DNA of 10,170 nt from Lachnospiraceae bacterium (GTDB taxonomy: Bacteria > Bacillota > Clostridia > Lachnospirales > Lachnospiraceae), in the NCBI GenBank assembly GCA_017444545.1, contig JAFSWJ010000061.1:1-10170 (forward strand), given 5' to 3'. Below, one piece after another: positions 1 to 8,202 of the stretch. Under the pieces are notes generated by a model. It worked only from the letters and a program-made list of their open reading frames with translations. It did not search any database and had not been told where the DNA came from. Positions within the stretch are counted from its first letter, which is position 1. Each line of letters starts with the position of its first letter. The position numbers were made by a program, and so were the translations under genes.

Positions 1-252
1 TATGAGGTGGTAAAAGATGAAGCAGGTAATCCATTTTATCTGGCGATAGAAGTTCTGACAGATTCCCTTATACTGCCTGCTGTTACAAGCAGTAATCCCA
101 GGATCGGTTCAATTAAAATTGTAAATGACGATAACGGAGTACCCGTTTGTGTTGTACCTTTAATTAACAATAAAAAAGGAAATGTGACCTTTACTATGAA
201 AGCCCTTGATGGAACAGGAAAAAGTGCAACATTCAAGTATAAAATAAAATAA
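1..252 (+). CDS. C-terminal fragment of a probable secreted Ig-like-domain protein
   Basis: The reading frame is open from the first base of the window and ends at TAA (250-252), so this is the last 83 codons of a gene that begins upstream. An in-frame GTG at position 7 has no ribosome binding site and is not a convincing start. The visible protein alternates short hydrophobic and polar stretches. It ends with VTFTMKALDGTGKSATFKYKIK-like beta-strand sequence (V-F-M-A then a D-G-T-G-K turn), a pattern common at the C-terminal strand of bacterial Ig-like (Big-type) domains in clostridial surface or secreted proteins. No sortase motif, transmembrane tail or catalytic motif is visible in this fragment. 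The DNA is AT-richer than the operon downstream. The Ig-like assignment rests on the strand pattern only; the function of the full protein cannot be judged from here. Confidence 0.55.
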   Translation, partial: YEVVKDEAGNPFYLAIEVLTDSLILPAVTSSNPRIGSIKIVNDDNGVPVCVVPLINNKKGNVTFTMKALDGTGKSATFKYKIK

Positions 253-278
253 TATTGTTCAAATTTTGAAATAATACA

Positions 279-398
279 TGGGACAGGGGACGTATCTCCG
301 TCCCAACTTTATGTAAATCTGTTAAATGATGATATATTGAAAGATTTTGCTTGAAATGGTTGTCATAAAAGTGGGACAGAGAAACGTCCCCTGTCCCA
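279..398. repeat. REPIN/MITE-like inverted-repeat element
   Basis: Two 27-base arms, 279-305 and 372-398, are inverted copies of each other that differ at 2 positions by eye. They enclose 66 AT-rich bases with no ORF. Each arm is itself palindromic. The left arm begins TGGGAC (279-284) and ends GTCCCA (300-305), with GGGGA (286-290) able to pair with TCTCC (295-299) around a CGTA loop. The right arm pairs GTGGGACAG (371-379) with CTGTCCCAC (391-399). I recall TGGGACAG...CTGTCCCA palindromes as dispersed repeats in many clostridial and other genomes, often near REP-associated (Y1, IS200-like) transposases. No transposase is present here, so this would be a non-autonomous copy. There is no U-tract after either arm, so neither is a good terminator. 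Confidence 0.75.
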
Positions 399-410
399 CA
401 AATATGCCTA

Positions 411-439
411 TTGACAAATGAGGATAATGAGTTTATAGT
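411..439 (+). promoter_or_regulatory. Sigma-A-type promoter of the asnB-pyrG-gltBD operon
   Basis: A perfect -35 box TTGACA (411-416) is followed after exactly 17 bases by TATAGT (434-439), one mismatch from the -10 consensus. The predicted transcription start is around 445-447. The promoter begins 12 bases after the end of the inverted-repeat element and is the only good candidate before asnB. The start site is inferred, not measured. Confidence 0.8.
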
Positions 440-450
440 TACGAGACATA

Positions 451-478
451 AAAGCAAAGGCGCTTTGGACATGAGTCC
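451..478 (+). promoter_or_regulatory. Candidate antiterminator hairpins in the asnB leader (ANTAR-like)
   Basis: AAAGC (451-455) can pair with GCTTT (462-466) around the six-base loop AAAGGC (456-461). The loop has A at position 1 and G at position 4, the signature of RNA hairpins bound by ANTAR-domain antiterminators. It is followed directly by a second small hairpin, GGAC/GTCC (467-470 with 475-478), or GGA/TCC with the hexaloop CATGAG, which has G4 but lacks A1. The first hairpin uses bases 456-466, which also form the 5' arm of the terminator, so the two structures exclude each other. The first stem is only 5 bp and much weaker than the terminator, so it would need a bound protein. A chance match is possible. 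Confidence 0.35.
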
Positions 479-491
479 GGGGCGCCTTTTT
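456..491 (+). terminator. Intrinsic terminator in the asnB leader (probable attenuator)
   Basis: Bases 456-470 pair with 475-489 around the loop ATGA (471-474), giving a continuous 15-bp stem. It consists of AAAGGCGC/GCGCCTTT, three T-G wobble pairs, then GGAC/GTCC. The stem runs into TTTTT (487-491). It lies 17 bases downstream of the promoter's -10 box and ends 22 bases before the asnB ATG, leaving no room for another promoter in between. It should therefore act on asnB transcription itself, although it could also stop read-through from the gene ending at 252. Confidence 0.85.
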
Positions 492-513
492 CGTCGTTTA
501 AAGGAGTTTTGAT

Positions 514-2091
514 ATGTGCTCGATAATGGGATACAAAGGATATGGCATCGATCCGAAGGAATTTAAGGATCATTTTGACAAAACGCAGTCGAGGGGACCG
601 GACATGCAAAAGATCATCAGATACGGTGATGCAATGCTGGGCTTTGAAAGACTTGCCATTATGGGGCTTTCGGAAGAGGGCATGCAGCCCTTTGAGCTTG
701 GCAGAAATGCCATCGTATGCAACGGAGAGATATACGGCTTCCGGAAGATAAAGGAAAAGCTTGAAAAGGAATACACATTTAAAAGCGATTCCGACTGCGA
801 GATCCTGCTGCCGCTTTATGAAAGATACGGCACGGATATGTTTGCAAAGCTTGATGCGGAGTTTGCCTGCATCATCTATGACGGATCAAAAAATGATCTG
901 GTTGCAGCAAGAGATCCCATAGGCATCAGGCCCCTTTATTATGGCTATACATCTGACGGGGAGATCGTCTTTGCAAGTGAGGCAAAAAACCTGACGGGAC
1001 TTGTGGATATGATCATGCCCTTCCCTCCCGGGTACTTCTATGCCGACGGTGTCTTCAGGCAGTACAGGGATATGACACAGGTGAAAACGGTCGTAAAGGA
1101 TGATATCGAAACCGTCTGCAAAAACATCCATGAAAAGCTGGTGGCCGGGATCGAAAAAAGACTTGATTCGGATGCGCCCCTTGGCTTTCTGCTCAGCGGC
1201 GGCCTCGACAGTTCCCTTGTCTGCGCGGTATCCGCAAAGCTTCTCAAAAAGCCCATCAAAACCTTTGCCATCGGAATGGAGACCGATGCCATCGATCTCA
1301 AATACGCAAAGCAGGTTGCAGACTATATCGGAAGCGACCATACCGAGGTGATCATCACAAAGGATGATGTGATCTCCTCTCTTGACGAGGTCATAAACGT
1401 TCTGGGCACCTATGACATCACCACCATCAGGGCCAGCATGGGAATGTACCTTTTGTGCAAGGCCATCCACGAGCAGACGGATGTCAGGGTCCTCATGACA
1501 GGTGAGATTTCGGATGAGCTTTTCGGCTACAAGTATACGGACTTTGCTCCGGATGCTGCAGCCTTTCAGGAGGAGTCGGAAAAAAGGGTGAAGGAGCTTC
1601 ATATGTATGATGTGCTCCGCGCCGACAGGTGCATTTCTTCAAATTCCATCGAAGCCAGGGTTCCCTTCGGGGATCTTGAATTTGTTGAGTATGTCATGAG
1701 CATCGATCCGGAGATGAAATTGAACAAATATAATAAAGGCAAGTATCTTCTCCGCCACGCCTTTGAAGGAGATTATCTACCATATGACATCCTCATGAGA
1801 GAGAAGGCGGCTTTTTCCGATGCGGTTGGGCATTCCCTCGTGGATCATTTAAAGGAATACGCCAAGCAAAAATATACGGATGAAGAGTTTGAGGAGGCTG
1901 CAAAGGATTACACCCATGCAAGACCTTTTACAAAGGAATCCCTTCTTTACAGGCAGATATTTGAAAAGCATTATCCGGGGCAGTCGGAGATGGTGAAGGA
2001 TTTCTGGATGCCTAATAAAAACTGGGAGGGGTGCGACGTAAACGACCCGTCCGCAAGAGTGCTCTCAAACTACGGAGACAGCGGGAAATAA
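514..2091 (+). CDS. asnB: Asparagine synthetase B, glutamine-hydrolysing
   Basis: This cytoplasmic enzyme makes asparagine from aspartate, glutamine and ATP. It is 525 aa, slightly shorter than the 554-aa E. coli AsnB. The N-terminal class II glutaminase domain (about residues 2-190) starts MCSIMG: Cys2 becomes the N-terminal nucleophile after Met removal, which fixes the start. Further glutaminase marks are R27-G-P-D, the E45-R46-L segment, N70-G71-E72 and the S-D-C-E segment around D94. The C-terminal synthetase domain has the ATP pyrophosphatase loop SGGLDSS (228-234), GEISDELFG (330-338) and the EARVPF segment. AAGGAG (501-506) lies 7 bases before ATG. It is the first gene of the operon, 27 bases before pyrG, and probably governed by the leader terminator. 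One oddity: the usual GEGSDE/GEGADE motif reads GEISDE, with Ile332 for Gly. The putative catalytic Glu331 is kept, and this may be a clostridial subfamily trait. Confidence 0.95.
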   Translation: MCSIMGYKGYGIDPKEFKDHFDKTQSRGPDMQKIIRYGDAMLGFERLAIMGLSEEGMQPFELGRNAIVCNGEIYGFRKIKEKLEKEYTFKSDSDCEILLPLYERYGTDMFAKLDAEFACIIYDGSKNDLVAARDPIGIRPLYYGYTSDGEIVFASEAKNLTGLVDMIMPFPPGYFYADGVFRQYRDMTQVKTVVKDDIETVCKNIHEKLVAGIEKRLDSDAPLGFLLSGGLDSSLVCAVSAKLLKKPIKTFAIGMETDAIDLKYAKQVADYIGSDHTEVIITKDDVISSLDEVINVLGTYDITTIRASMGMYLLCKAIHEQTDVRVLMTGEISDELFGYKYTDFAPDAAAFQEESEKRVKELHMYDVLRADRCISSNSIEARVPFGDLEFVEYVMSIDPEMKLNKYNKGKYLLRHAFEGDYLPYDILMREKAAFSDAVGHSLVDHLKEYAKQKYTDEEFEEAAKDYTHARPFTKESLLYRQIFEKHYPGQSEMVKDFWMPNKNWEGCDVNDPSARVLSNYGDSGK

Positions 2092-2109
2092 GAGCAATAT
2101 GAATGTTTT

Positions 2110-2118
2110 GAGGTGATC
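2110..2118 (+). promoter_or_regulatory. Ribosome binding site that sets the pyrG start
   Basis: GAGGTGATC abuts the ATG at 2119 and matches nine consecutive bases of the anti-Shine-Dalgarno complement (AAGGAGGTGATC). An in-frame GTG at 2113 lies inside this site, so it cannot be the real start. Confidence 0.85.
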
Positions 2119-3723
2119 ATGGTCAAGTATGTATTTGTAACAGGAGGAGTTGTATCGGGACTTGGAAAGGGGATAACCGCAGCATCCCTGGGAAGGCTTT
2201 TAAAGGCCAGAGGCTTTAACGTGACGATGCAGAAATTTGATCCCTACATAAATGTGGATCCCGGTACCATGAACCCTATCCAGCACGGAGAGGTCTTTGT
2301 GACGGATGACGGCACGGAGACAGATCTGGACCTGGGACATTATGAAAGGTTCATAAACGAATCCCTGGGAAAAAACTCAAACGTTACTACCGGAAAGATC
2401 TATCAGACAGTCCTTTCAAGAGAGCGTCACGGTGACTACGGCGGAGGAACAGTCCAGGTCATCCCACATATCACAAACGAGATCAAAAACAGATTTCACC
2501 AGGCTGCAACCCCTGATGAGGAAACCGTTTCGATCATAGAGATCGGAGGCACGGTGGGTGATATCGAAAGCCAGCCCTTTCTCGAAGCCATCAGACAGTT
2601 TCGGACCGAGATCGGGATGAACAATTCGGTCCTCATCCATGTGACACTGATCCCCTATCTGAAGGCTTCGGGAGAGTTAAAGACAAAGCCCACACAGATG
2701 AGCGTGAAGACGCTGCAGAGCATGGGTCTTTGGCCCGACATCATCGTGTGCCGTTCTGATTATCCCGTTGAAAAGAGCATGCGTGAAAAGATCGCTCTCT
2801 TTTGCAATGTGAAGCCTGAAAATGTCCTGCAGAATCTGGATGCATCCCTGCTTTATGAGGTGCCTCTCATGCTTGAGGATGAAAACCTTGCGGGAGCGGT
2901 GTGCGAGGTCCTTGATCTGCCGCAGGTAAAGCCTGATCTGACTGCCTGGAGAAAGCTTGTGGAGGATCACAAAAATCCTCTCCACAGGGTCACCATCGCC
3001 ATAGTCGGGAAATATGTGGCACTGCATGATGCCTACCTTTCAGTGGCGGAAGCGCTCCGGCACGGAGGCATAGCAAACAGGACGGAGGTTTCGATCAAAT
3101 GGATCGAATCCGAGGATATCACTGAGGAAAGCGCTGAGAGCTTTCTTGATGATGTGGACGGCATCATAGTTCCCGGAGGCTTTGGCAGCCGCGGGATCGA
3201 GGGAAAGATCGTGGCTGCGGGATATGCAAGAAAAAACGATATACCCTTCCTTGGGATCTGCCTTGGCATGCAGCTTGCCATAGTGGAATTTGCAAGGAAT
3301 AAGTGCGGCATAAAGGATGCGGCCTCATCCGAGTTTAGTGAGGATACAAAAAATCCCGTCATACATATCCTGCCTGACAAGGAAAAACTGGAGGATATCG
3401 GTGGGACCTTAAGGCTTGGTGCCTATCCCTGTGAACTTGTGGAGGGAACAAAAGCCTTTGAGCTCTACGGAAAGAAAAATATCAGCGAAAGGCACCACCA
3501 CAGATATGAGGTCAACAATGATTACAGGGAAGTCCTGAAAGAAAACGGCATGGTGCTGTCCGGCCTTTCTCCGGACAAAAAGATCGTGGAGATGATAGAA
3601 CTTTCGGATCATCCGTTTTTTGTTGCAACCCAGGCGCATCCCGAATTCAGGTCGAGACCCGATATGCCTCATCCGCTGTTTTCAGGTCTGATCAAAGCAG
3701 CGTTAAAAAAAGAAGAAAGGTAG
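2119..3723 (+). CDS. pyrG: CTP synthase (glutamine-hydrolysing)
   Basis: This enzyme converts UTP to CTP with ATP and glutamine-derived ammonia, the last step of de novo pyrimidine nucleotide synthesis. It is 534 aa, the usual full length. The N-terminal amidoligase domain (about 1-265) opens [18 protein letters not shown] with the dethiobiotin-synthetase-like P-loop, then [16 protein letters not shown], the [22 protein letters not shown] region, [11 protein letters not shown] and [13 protein letters not shown]. The C-terminal class I glutaminase domain (about 290-530) has the PGGFGSRG oxyanion segment, nucleophile Cys381 in GICLGMQ, and His507 and Glu509 in QAHPEF, completing the triad. The start is ATG 2119. 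It sits 27 bases after asnB and 14 before gltB, so it is co-transcribed. Unlike many Firmicute pyrG genes, it has no terminator-attenuator of its own: the spacer is too short to hold one. Confidence 0.97.
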   Translation: MVKYVFVTGGVVSGLGKGITAASLGRLLKARGFNVTMQKFDPYINVDPGTMNPIQHGEVFVTDDGTETDLDLGHYERFINESLGKNSNVTTGKIYQTVLSRERHGDYGGGTVQVIPHITNEIKNRFHQAATPDEETVSIIEIGGTVGDIESQPFLEAIRQFRTEIGMNNSVLIHVTLIPYLKASGELKTKPTQMSVKTLQSMGLWPDIIVCRSDYPVEKSMREKIALFCNVKPENVLQNLDASLLYEVPLMLEDENLAGAVCEVLDLPQVKPDLTAWRKLVEDHKNPLHRVTIAIVGKYVALHDAYLSVAEALRHGGIANRTEVSIKWIESEDITEESAESFLDDVDGIIVPGGFGSRGIEGKIVAAGYARKNDIPFLGICLGMQLAIVEFARNKCGIKDAASSEFSEDTKNPVIHILPDKEKLEDIGGTLRLGAYPCELVEGTKAFELYGKKNISERHHHRYEVNNDYREVLKENGMVLSGLSPDKKIVEMIELSDHPFFVATQAHPEFRSRPDMPHPLFSGLIKAALKKEER

Positions 3724-3737
3724 AAACAGGTGGAAAG

Positions 3738-6700
3738 ATGAAAACTTTGTACGAACCTTGTTTTGAACATGACAACTGCGGCGTGGGAGCCATCATAAAC
3801 ATATATGGGAAAAAGAGCCATTCCGTGGTAAGCGATGCTCTGTCAATAGTTGAAAATCTCGAGCACCGGGCGGGAAAGGATGCAAAGGGCGAGACCGGTG
3901 ACGGTGTCGGTATCATGACACAGATACCCCATACCTTCTTTAAGAAAGCCTGTGAAAAGACCGGGATAAAGCTTGGCAAGGACAGATCCTACGGTGCGGG
4001 AATGTTCTTTTTCCCGCAGGGTGAGCTTCAAAGGATGCAGGCCATGAAGATGTTTGAGATCATCGTCAAAAAGGAAGGCCTGAAGTTCCTCGGATGGAGG
4101 AGCGTTCCCACAGACCGGAAGGTGCTGGGAAAACGTGCTCTTGATTCATGTCCCGTCATCATGCAGTGCTTCATTGAAAGACCTGAAGGTCTAGAAAAGG
4201 ATATAGATTTTGACAGAAAGCTCTATGTGGCGAGACGCGTGTTTGAGCATTCAAACGAGGATACCTATGTGGCTTCATTATCCTGCAGGACCATCGTTTA
4301 CAAGGGAATGTTTCTTGTGGGACAGCTTCGTACCTTCTTTGAGGATCTGCGCGATCCCGGCTTTGAGTCCGCCATAGCCATGGTGCATTCAAGGTTTTCC
4401 ACCAATACGGTTCCAAGCTGGCTGCGTGCCCATCCCAACAGATTCATCGTGCATAACGGAGAGATCAATACCATCCGCGGAAACAGGGACAAGATGCTTG
4501 CAAGGGAGGAGACCATCAGCACCGGCAATTTTTCCGAAGAGGAGCTGACAAAGGTATTTCCCGTCATATCAGCGGAAGGCTCTGATTCCGCGATGCTTGA
4601 CAATACCCTTGAGTTTCTCGTCATGGGAGGGATGGATCCGGCTCTTGCGGCCATGATCCTGGTACCCGAGCCATGGGAAAACAATGACACTCTTTCGGTG
4701 GAGGAAAGAGATTTCTATCAGTATTATGCCACCATGATGGAGCCCTGGGACGGTCCCGCGTCCATCATGCTTTCAGACGGTGATGTGATGGCTGCCATCC
4801 TTGACCGTAACGGACTCCGTCCTTCAAGATATTACATCCTCGATGACGGCAGGCTGATATTGTCATCGGAGGTTGGCGTCCTTTCCGTTGATGAATCAAA
4901 GATCAGGGAAAAGGGTTGTCTTTATCCCGGCAAGATGATAATGGCTGACACCAGAACGGGAAAGATCTACAGCGACCGCGAGATCAAGGACAGATATTCG
5001 GTGAAGGAGCCCTACGGTGAATGGCTTGATTCAAACCTCGTGAAGCTTTCCGATATCAGGATCCCCAACGAATCTGTTATGTCCTATGATGAGGTGATGC
5101 TTGCAAAGCTTCACAGGGCCTTTGGTTATTCCTATGAGGAATGCCGTGAAAGGATACGTACCATGGCACTTACGGGAAGCGAGGAAATTGGCTCCATGGG
5201 TGTGGATACGCCGCTTGCCGTTCTTTCGGGAAAATACCGGCCCCTCTTTGATTATTTCAAACAGCTTTTTGCGCAGGTCACAAATCCTCCCATCGATGCG
5301 GTGAGGGAAAGGATAGTTACTGCCACCTGCGTTTATGCGGGCAGGAACGGGGATCTGCTTTCGGAGGATCCGTTAAACTGCAATGTGTTAAAGATCAACA
5401 ACCCCATCCTTTCGGATCTGGATCTTTTAAAGATATCCCATCTGAACAAAAAAGGACTGAACGCAGCAAAGGTATCCACGCTTTATTACAAGGGAACTTC
5501 TCTTGACCGGGCCATGGACAATCTTTTTGTCGAGGTTGACAGGGCCTACAGGAACGGGGCGAACATACTCATACTTTCAGACAGGGGAGTGGATGAAAAC
5601 CATATGGCGGTGCCGTCCCTGCTTTGTGTTTCAGCGGTTCATAATTATCTGGTCAGGACGAAAAAATGCATGGCCATGTCTCTTATTATGGAAACGGGAG
5701 AACCGAGGGATGTGCATCATTTTGCAACCCTTCTGGGCTTTGGAGCTTGTGCGGTTAATCCCTATCTTGCCCATGCGACAATAAAGCAGCTCATAGATGA
5801 GGGCATACTTGAAAAGGACTATTATGCGGCAGTCTCTGATTATGACAGGGCGGTGCTTGACGGGATCGTACGTATCGCATCAAAGATGGGTATATCCACC
5901 ATCCAGTCCTATCAGGGCAGCAGGATCTTTGAGGCTCTGGGAGTTTCGCAGTCGGTGATCGACAGGTATTTCACCGGCACGGTTTCAAGGATCGGAGGCA
6001 TAGATCTGGCTGACATCGCACATGCCACGGACGCCCAGCATTCAAGGGCTTTTGATCCGCTGGGGCTTGAAACGGACCTGTCCCTTGATTCCACGGGCTT
6101 TCACAAGATGAGGGCACAGGGAGAAAAGCACAGATATAACCCGCAGACCATCCACATGCTCCAGCTTTCGACCTCCACCGGAGACTACGAAAAATTCAAA
6201 CAGTATACCGCCATGGTTGACCGGGAGGAGACCGGTTACCTTCGGAGCATCTTTGGTTTTAATTATGCAAAAAAACCTCTTGATATCGATGAGGTTGAAA
6301 GTGCCAGAGATATAGTAAAAAGGTTCAAGACCGGAGCCATGTCCTACGGCTCCATCTCCGAGGAAGCCCATACGGCGCTGGCTGTTGCCATGAACAGACT
6401 TCACGGCAGATCAAACAGCGGCGAGGGCGGCGAGAGCGATGAGAGACTTGAAAGTGCGGGGACAAAGGATGACAGAAGCTCTGCCATCAAGCAGGTGGCC
6501 TCGGGGCGTTTCGGCGTGACCTCCAGATATCTTCAGAGTGCGCGTGAGATCCAGATCAAGATGGCCCAGGGCGCAAAGCCCGGGGAGGGCGGACATCTGC
6601 CGGGCAAAAAGGTTTACCCCTGGATCGCAAAGACCAGGCATTCGACTCCGGGTGTGAGCCTCATTTCACCGCCGCCGCATCATGACATCTATTCAATAGA

Positions 6701-8201
6701 GGATCTGGCACAGCTGATCTATGACTTGAAGTGTGCCAATAAGGATGCCCGCATCTCGGTCAAGCTGGTTTCAGAGGCGGGTGTGGGAACCATAGCTGCG
6801 GGAGTTGCAAAGGCGGGAGCCGGAGTCATACTGATATCGGGTTACGACGGCGGCACCGGTGCAGCGCCCATCAGCTCCATTCACAATGCGGGACTTCCCT
6901 GGGAGCTGGGACTTGCCGAGACCCATCAGACTCTCACCATGAACGGACTTCGTGACATGGTGGTTCTTGAGACTGACGGAAAGCTCATGAGCGGCAGGGA
7001 TGTTGCCATAGCAGCGATACTGGGCGCAGAGGAATTCGGCTTTGCAACGGCTCCTCTTGTAACCCTTGGCTGTGTGATGATGAGGGTGTGCAATCTGGAT
7101 ACCTGCCCGATGGGTATAGCGACCCAGAATCCGGAACTTCGGAAAAAGTTTACAGGCAAGCCGGAATACGTTGAAAACTTCATGCTCTTCATCGCCGAGG
7201 AGCTTCGTGAATACATGGCAAAGCTTGGAGTCAGAAGTGTTGACGAGCTGGTGGGGAGATATGATCTTTTAAAGAAAAAGGATGAGCTTTCGGGAGCTGC
7301 CTCAAAGATAGATCTGTCGGGGATCCTGGGTGAGAGCATTCCGATAGGAAAAGCTTATGAAAAAAAGGAGGCCTATGATTTCAGCCTTGACACACGGGCA
7401 GATTCAAAGCTCATGTCAGGAAAAAACGGGATCAGAAAGGCGATAGAGGCGGGAAATGTGGCAACCGTAAAGTACGATGTCAAAAATACGGACAGGGCTT
7501 TCGGCACGATGATAGGCGCTTTTATTACAAAAAACCACCACGAGGGGCTTGAAAAGGACAGCATCACCATAGAATGCACGGGCTCGGGCGGACAGAGTTT
7601 CGGAGCCTTCATTCCGCAGGGTGAGACCATAAAGCTTGAGGGAGACGCAAATGATTACTTCGGAAAGGGGCTGTCGGGCGGTACCCTTGTGGTCAGGGCG
7701 CCAAAGGATGCGGGTTATGATGCCGAGAACAATATCATCATCGGCAATGTGGCACTCTACGGTGCGACCAGCGGTGAAGCCTATATCGCGGGCATGGCCG
7801 GGGAGAGATTCTGCGTCAGAAATTCCGGGGCCAAAAGCGTCGTTGAGGGAGTCGGCGAGCACGGACTTGAATATATGACCGGCGGCGTCTGCGTGATCCT
7901 CGGATCCGTCGGAAAAAATTTTGCTGCGGGAATGAGCGGAGGCATCGCCTATGTGCTTGACGAGCAGAGCACTCTCTACAGAAATCTCAACAGGGAGCTG
8001 GTGCTGATGGAAAACGTCGTGGAAGAGGAGGATGTGAAGATCATCAGGGGTCTTCTGGAGGCACATCTTGAGTACACGGGCTCCGTCAAGGCAAAGCTGA
8101 TACTCGATCATTTTGATGAGAGTATGAAAAAGTTCAAGAAGATAATCCCGGAAGAGTATAAACGGGTGATGGAAAAGTCCGGTGCAAAGGAGGAAAAGTG
8201 A
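3738..8201 (+). CDS. gltB: Glutamate synthase, large (alpha) subunit
   Basis: This subunit converts glutamine plus 2-oxoglutarate to two glutamates, taking electrons from the small subunit. It is 1487 aa, typical for a full alpha chain. The N-terminal class II glutaminase (about 14-420) begins at Cys14 in NCGVGAI, implying removal of a 13-residue propeptide; R219 (HSRFST) and N240-G-E complete the site. A central linker domain (about 460-780) follows. The FMN-binding synthase barrel (about 800-1200) carries GAMSYGSIS (866-874), SNSGEGGE (892-899), SGYDGGTGAAP and the 3Fe-4S cysteines C1112, C1118 and C1123 (C-x5-C-x4-C). The C-terminal GXGXG beta-helix (about 1240-1450) contains TGSGGQSFGAF from 1281. 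The start is ATG 3738, with AGGTGG at 3728-3733. The name gltA is used in Bacillus. No frameshift is seen. It is followed by gltD after one base. Confidence 0.97.
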   Translation: MKTLYEPCFEHDNCGVGAIINIYGKKSHSVVSDALSIVENLEHRAGKDAKGETGDGVGIMTQIPHTFFKKACEKTGIKLGKDRSYGAGMFFFPQGELQRMQAMKMFEIIVKKEGLKFLGWRSVPTDRKVLGKRALDSCPVIMQCFIERPEGLEKDIDFDRKLYVARRVFEHSNEDTYVASLSCRTIVYKGMFLVGQLRTFFEDLRDPGFESAIAMVHSRFSTNTVPSWLRAHPNRFIVHNGEINTIRGNRDKMLAREETISTGNFSEEELTKVFPVISAEGSDSAMLDNTLEFLVMGGMDPALAAMILVPEPWENNDTLSVEERDFYQYYATMMEPWDGPASIMLSDGDVMAAILDRNGLRPSRYYILDDGRLILSSEVGVLSVDESKIREKGCLYPGKMIMADTRTGKIYSDREIKDRYSVKEPYGEWLDSNLVKLSDIRIPNESVMSYDEVMLAKLHRAFGYSYEECRERIRTMALTGSEEIGSMGVDTPLAVLSGKYRPLFDYFKQLFAQVTNPPIDAVRERIVTATCVYAGRNGDLLSEDPLNCNVLKINNPILSDLDLLKISHLNKKGLNAAKVSTLYYKGTSLDRAMDNLFVEVDRAYRNGANILILSDRGVDENHMAVPSLLCVSAVHNYLVRTKKCMAMSLIMETGEPRDVHHFATLLGFGACAVNPYLAHATIKQLIDEGILEKDYYAAVSDYDRAVLDGIVRIASKMGISTIQSYQGSRIFEALGVSQSVIDRYFTGTVSRIGGIDLADIAHATDAQHSRAFDPLGLETDLSLDSTGFHKMRAQGEKHRYNPQTIHMLQLSTSTGDYEKFKQYTAMVDREETGYLRSIFGFNYAKKPLDIDEVESARDIVKRFKTGAMSYGSISEEAHTALAVAMNRLHGRSNSGEGGESDERLESAGTKDDRSSAIKQVASGRFGVTSRYLQSAREIQIKMAQGAKPGEGGHLPGKKVYPWIAKTRHSTPGVSLISPPPHHDIYSIEDLAQLIYDLKCANKDARISVKLVSEAGVGTIAAGVAKAGAGVILISGYDGGTGAAPISSIHNAGLPWELGLAETHQTLTMNGLRDMVVLETDGKLMSGRDVAIAAILGAEEFGFATAPLVTLGCVMMRVCNLDTCPMGIATQNPELRKKFTGKPEYVENFMLFIAEELREYMAKLGVRSVDELVGRYDLLKKKDELSGAASKIDLSGILGESIPIGKAYEKKEAYDFSLDTRADSKLMSGKNGIRKAIEAGNVATVKYDVKNTDRAFGTMIGAFITKNHHEGLEKDSITIECTGSGGQSFGAFIPQGETIKLEGDANDYFGKGLSGGTLVVRAPKDAGYDAENNIIIGNVALYGATSGEAYIAGMAGERFCVRNSGAKSVVEGVGEHGLEYMTGGVCVILGSVGKNFAAGMSGGIAYVLDEQSTLYRNLNRELVLMENVVEEEDVKIIRGLLEAHLEYTGSVKAKLILDHFDESMKKFKKIIPEEYKRVMEKSGAKEEK
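8186..8193 (+). promoter_or_regulatory. Ribosome binding site that sets the gltD start
   Basis: AAAGGAGG lies within the last codons of gltB, 9 bases before the ATG at 8203. An upstream in-frame GTG at 8182 precedes this site and would place the site inside the coding region, so ATG 8203 is chosen. Ribosomes finishing gltB at 8201 would pass over this site, which favours translational coupling. Confidence 0.85.
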
Positions 8202-8202
8202 G

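Noticed and set aside
279..398. Inverted repeat as the terminator of the gene ending at 252
   Set aside because: No T-run follows either arm in either direction, and the two-arm design fits a REPIN-like element better.
440..491. pyrG-type CTP-sensing attenuator (reiterative G addition at the transcription start)
   Set aside because: There is no GGGC-type start sequence near 446 and no C/U-rich 5' terminator arm, and the leader precedes asnB rather than pyrG.
399..513. T-box or metabolite riboswitch before asnB
   Set aside because: The transcribed leader is only about 70 nt, with no T-box sequence and no known aptamer fold that I can recognise.
886..1602. Long open frame on the - strand opposite asnB (238 codons)
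   Set aside because: It lies wholly antisense to a clearly conserved enzyme, shows no recognisable domain and is explained by the codon bias of asnB.
2113..2118. GTG at 2113 as the pyrG start
   Set aside because: It lies inside the Shine-Dalgarno sequence; the family N-terminus begins at [10 protein letters not shown] from ATG 2119.
8182..8202. GTG at 8182 as the gltD start
   Set aside because: It precedes AAAGGAGG, which is correctly spaced for ATG 8203, and the extra residues QRRKSE are just gltB sequence read in another frame.
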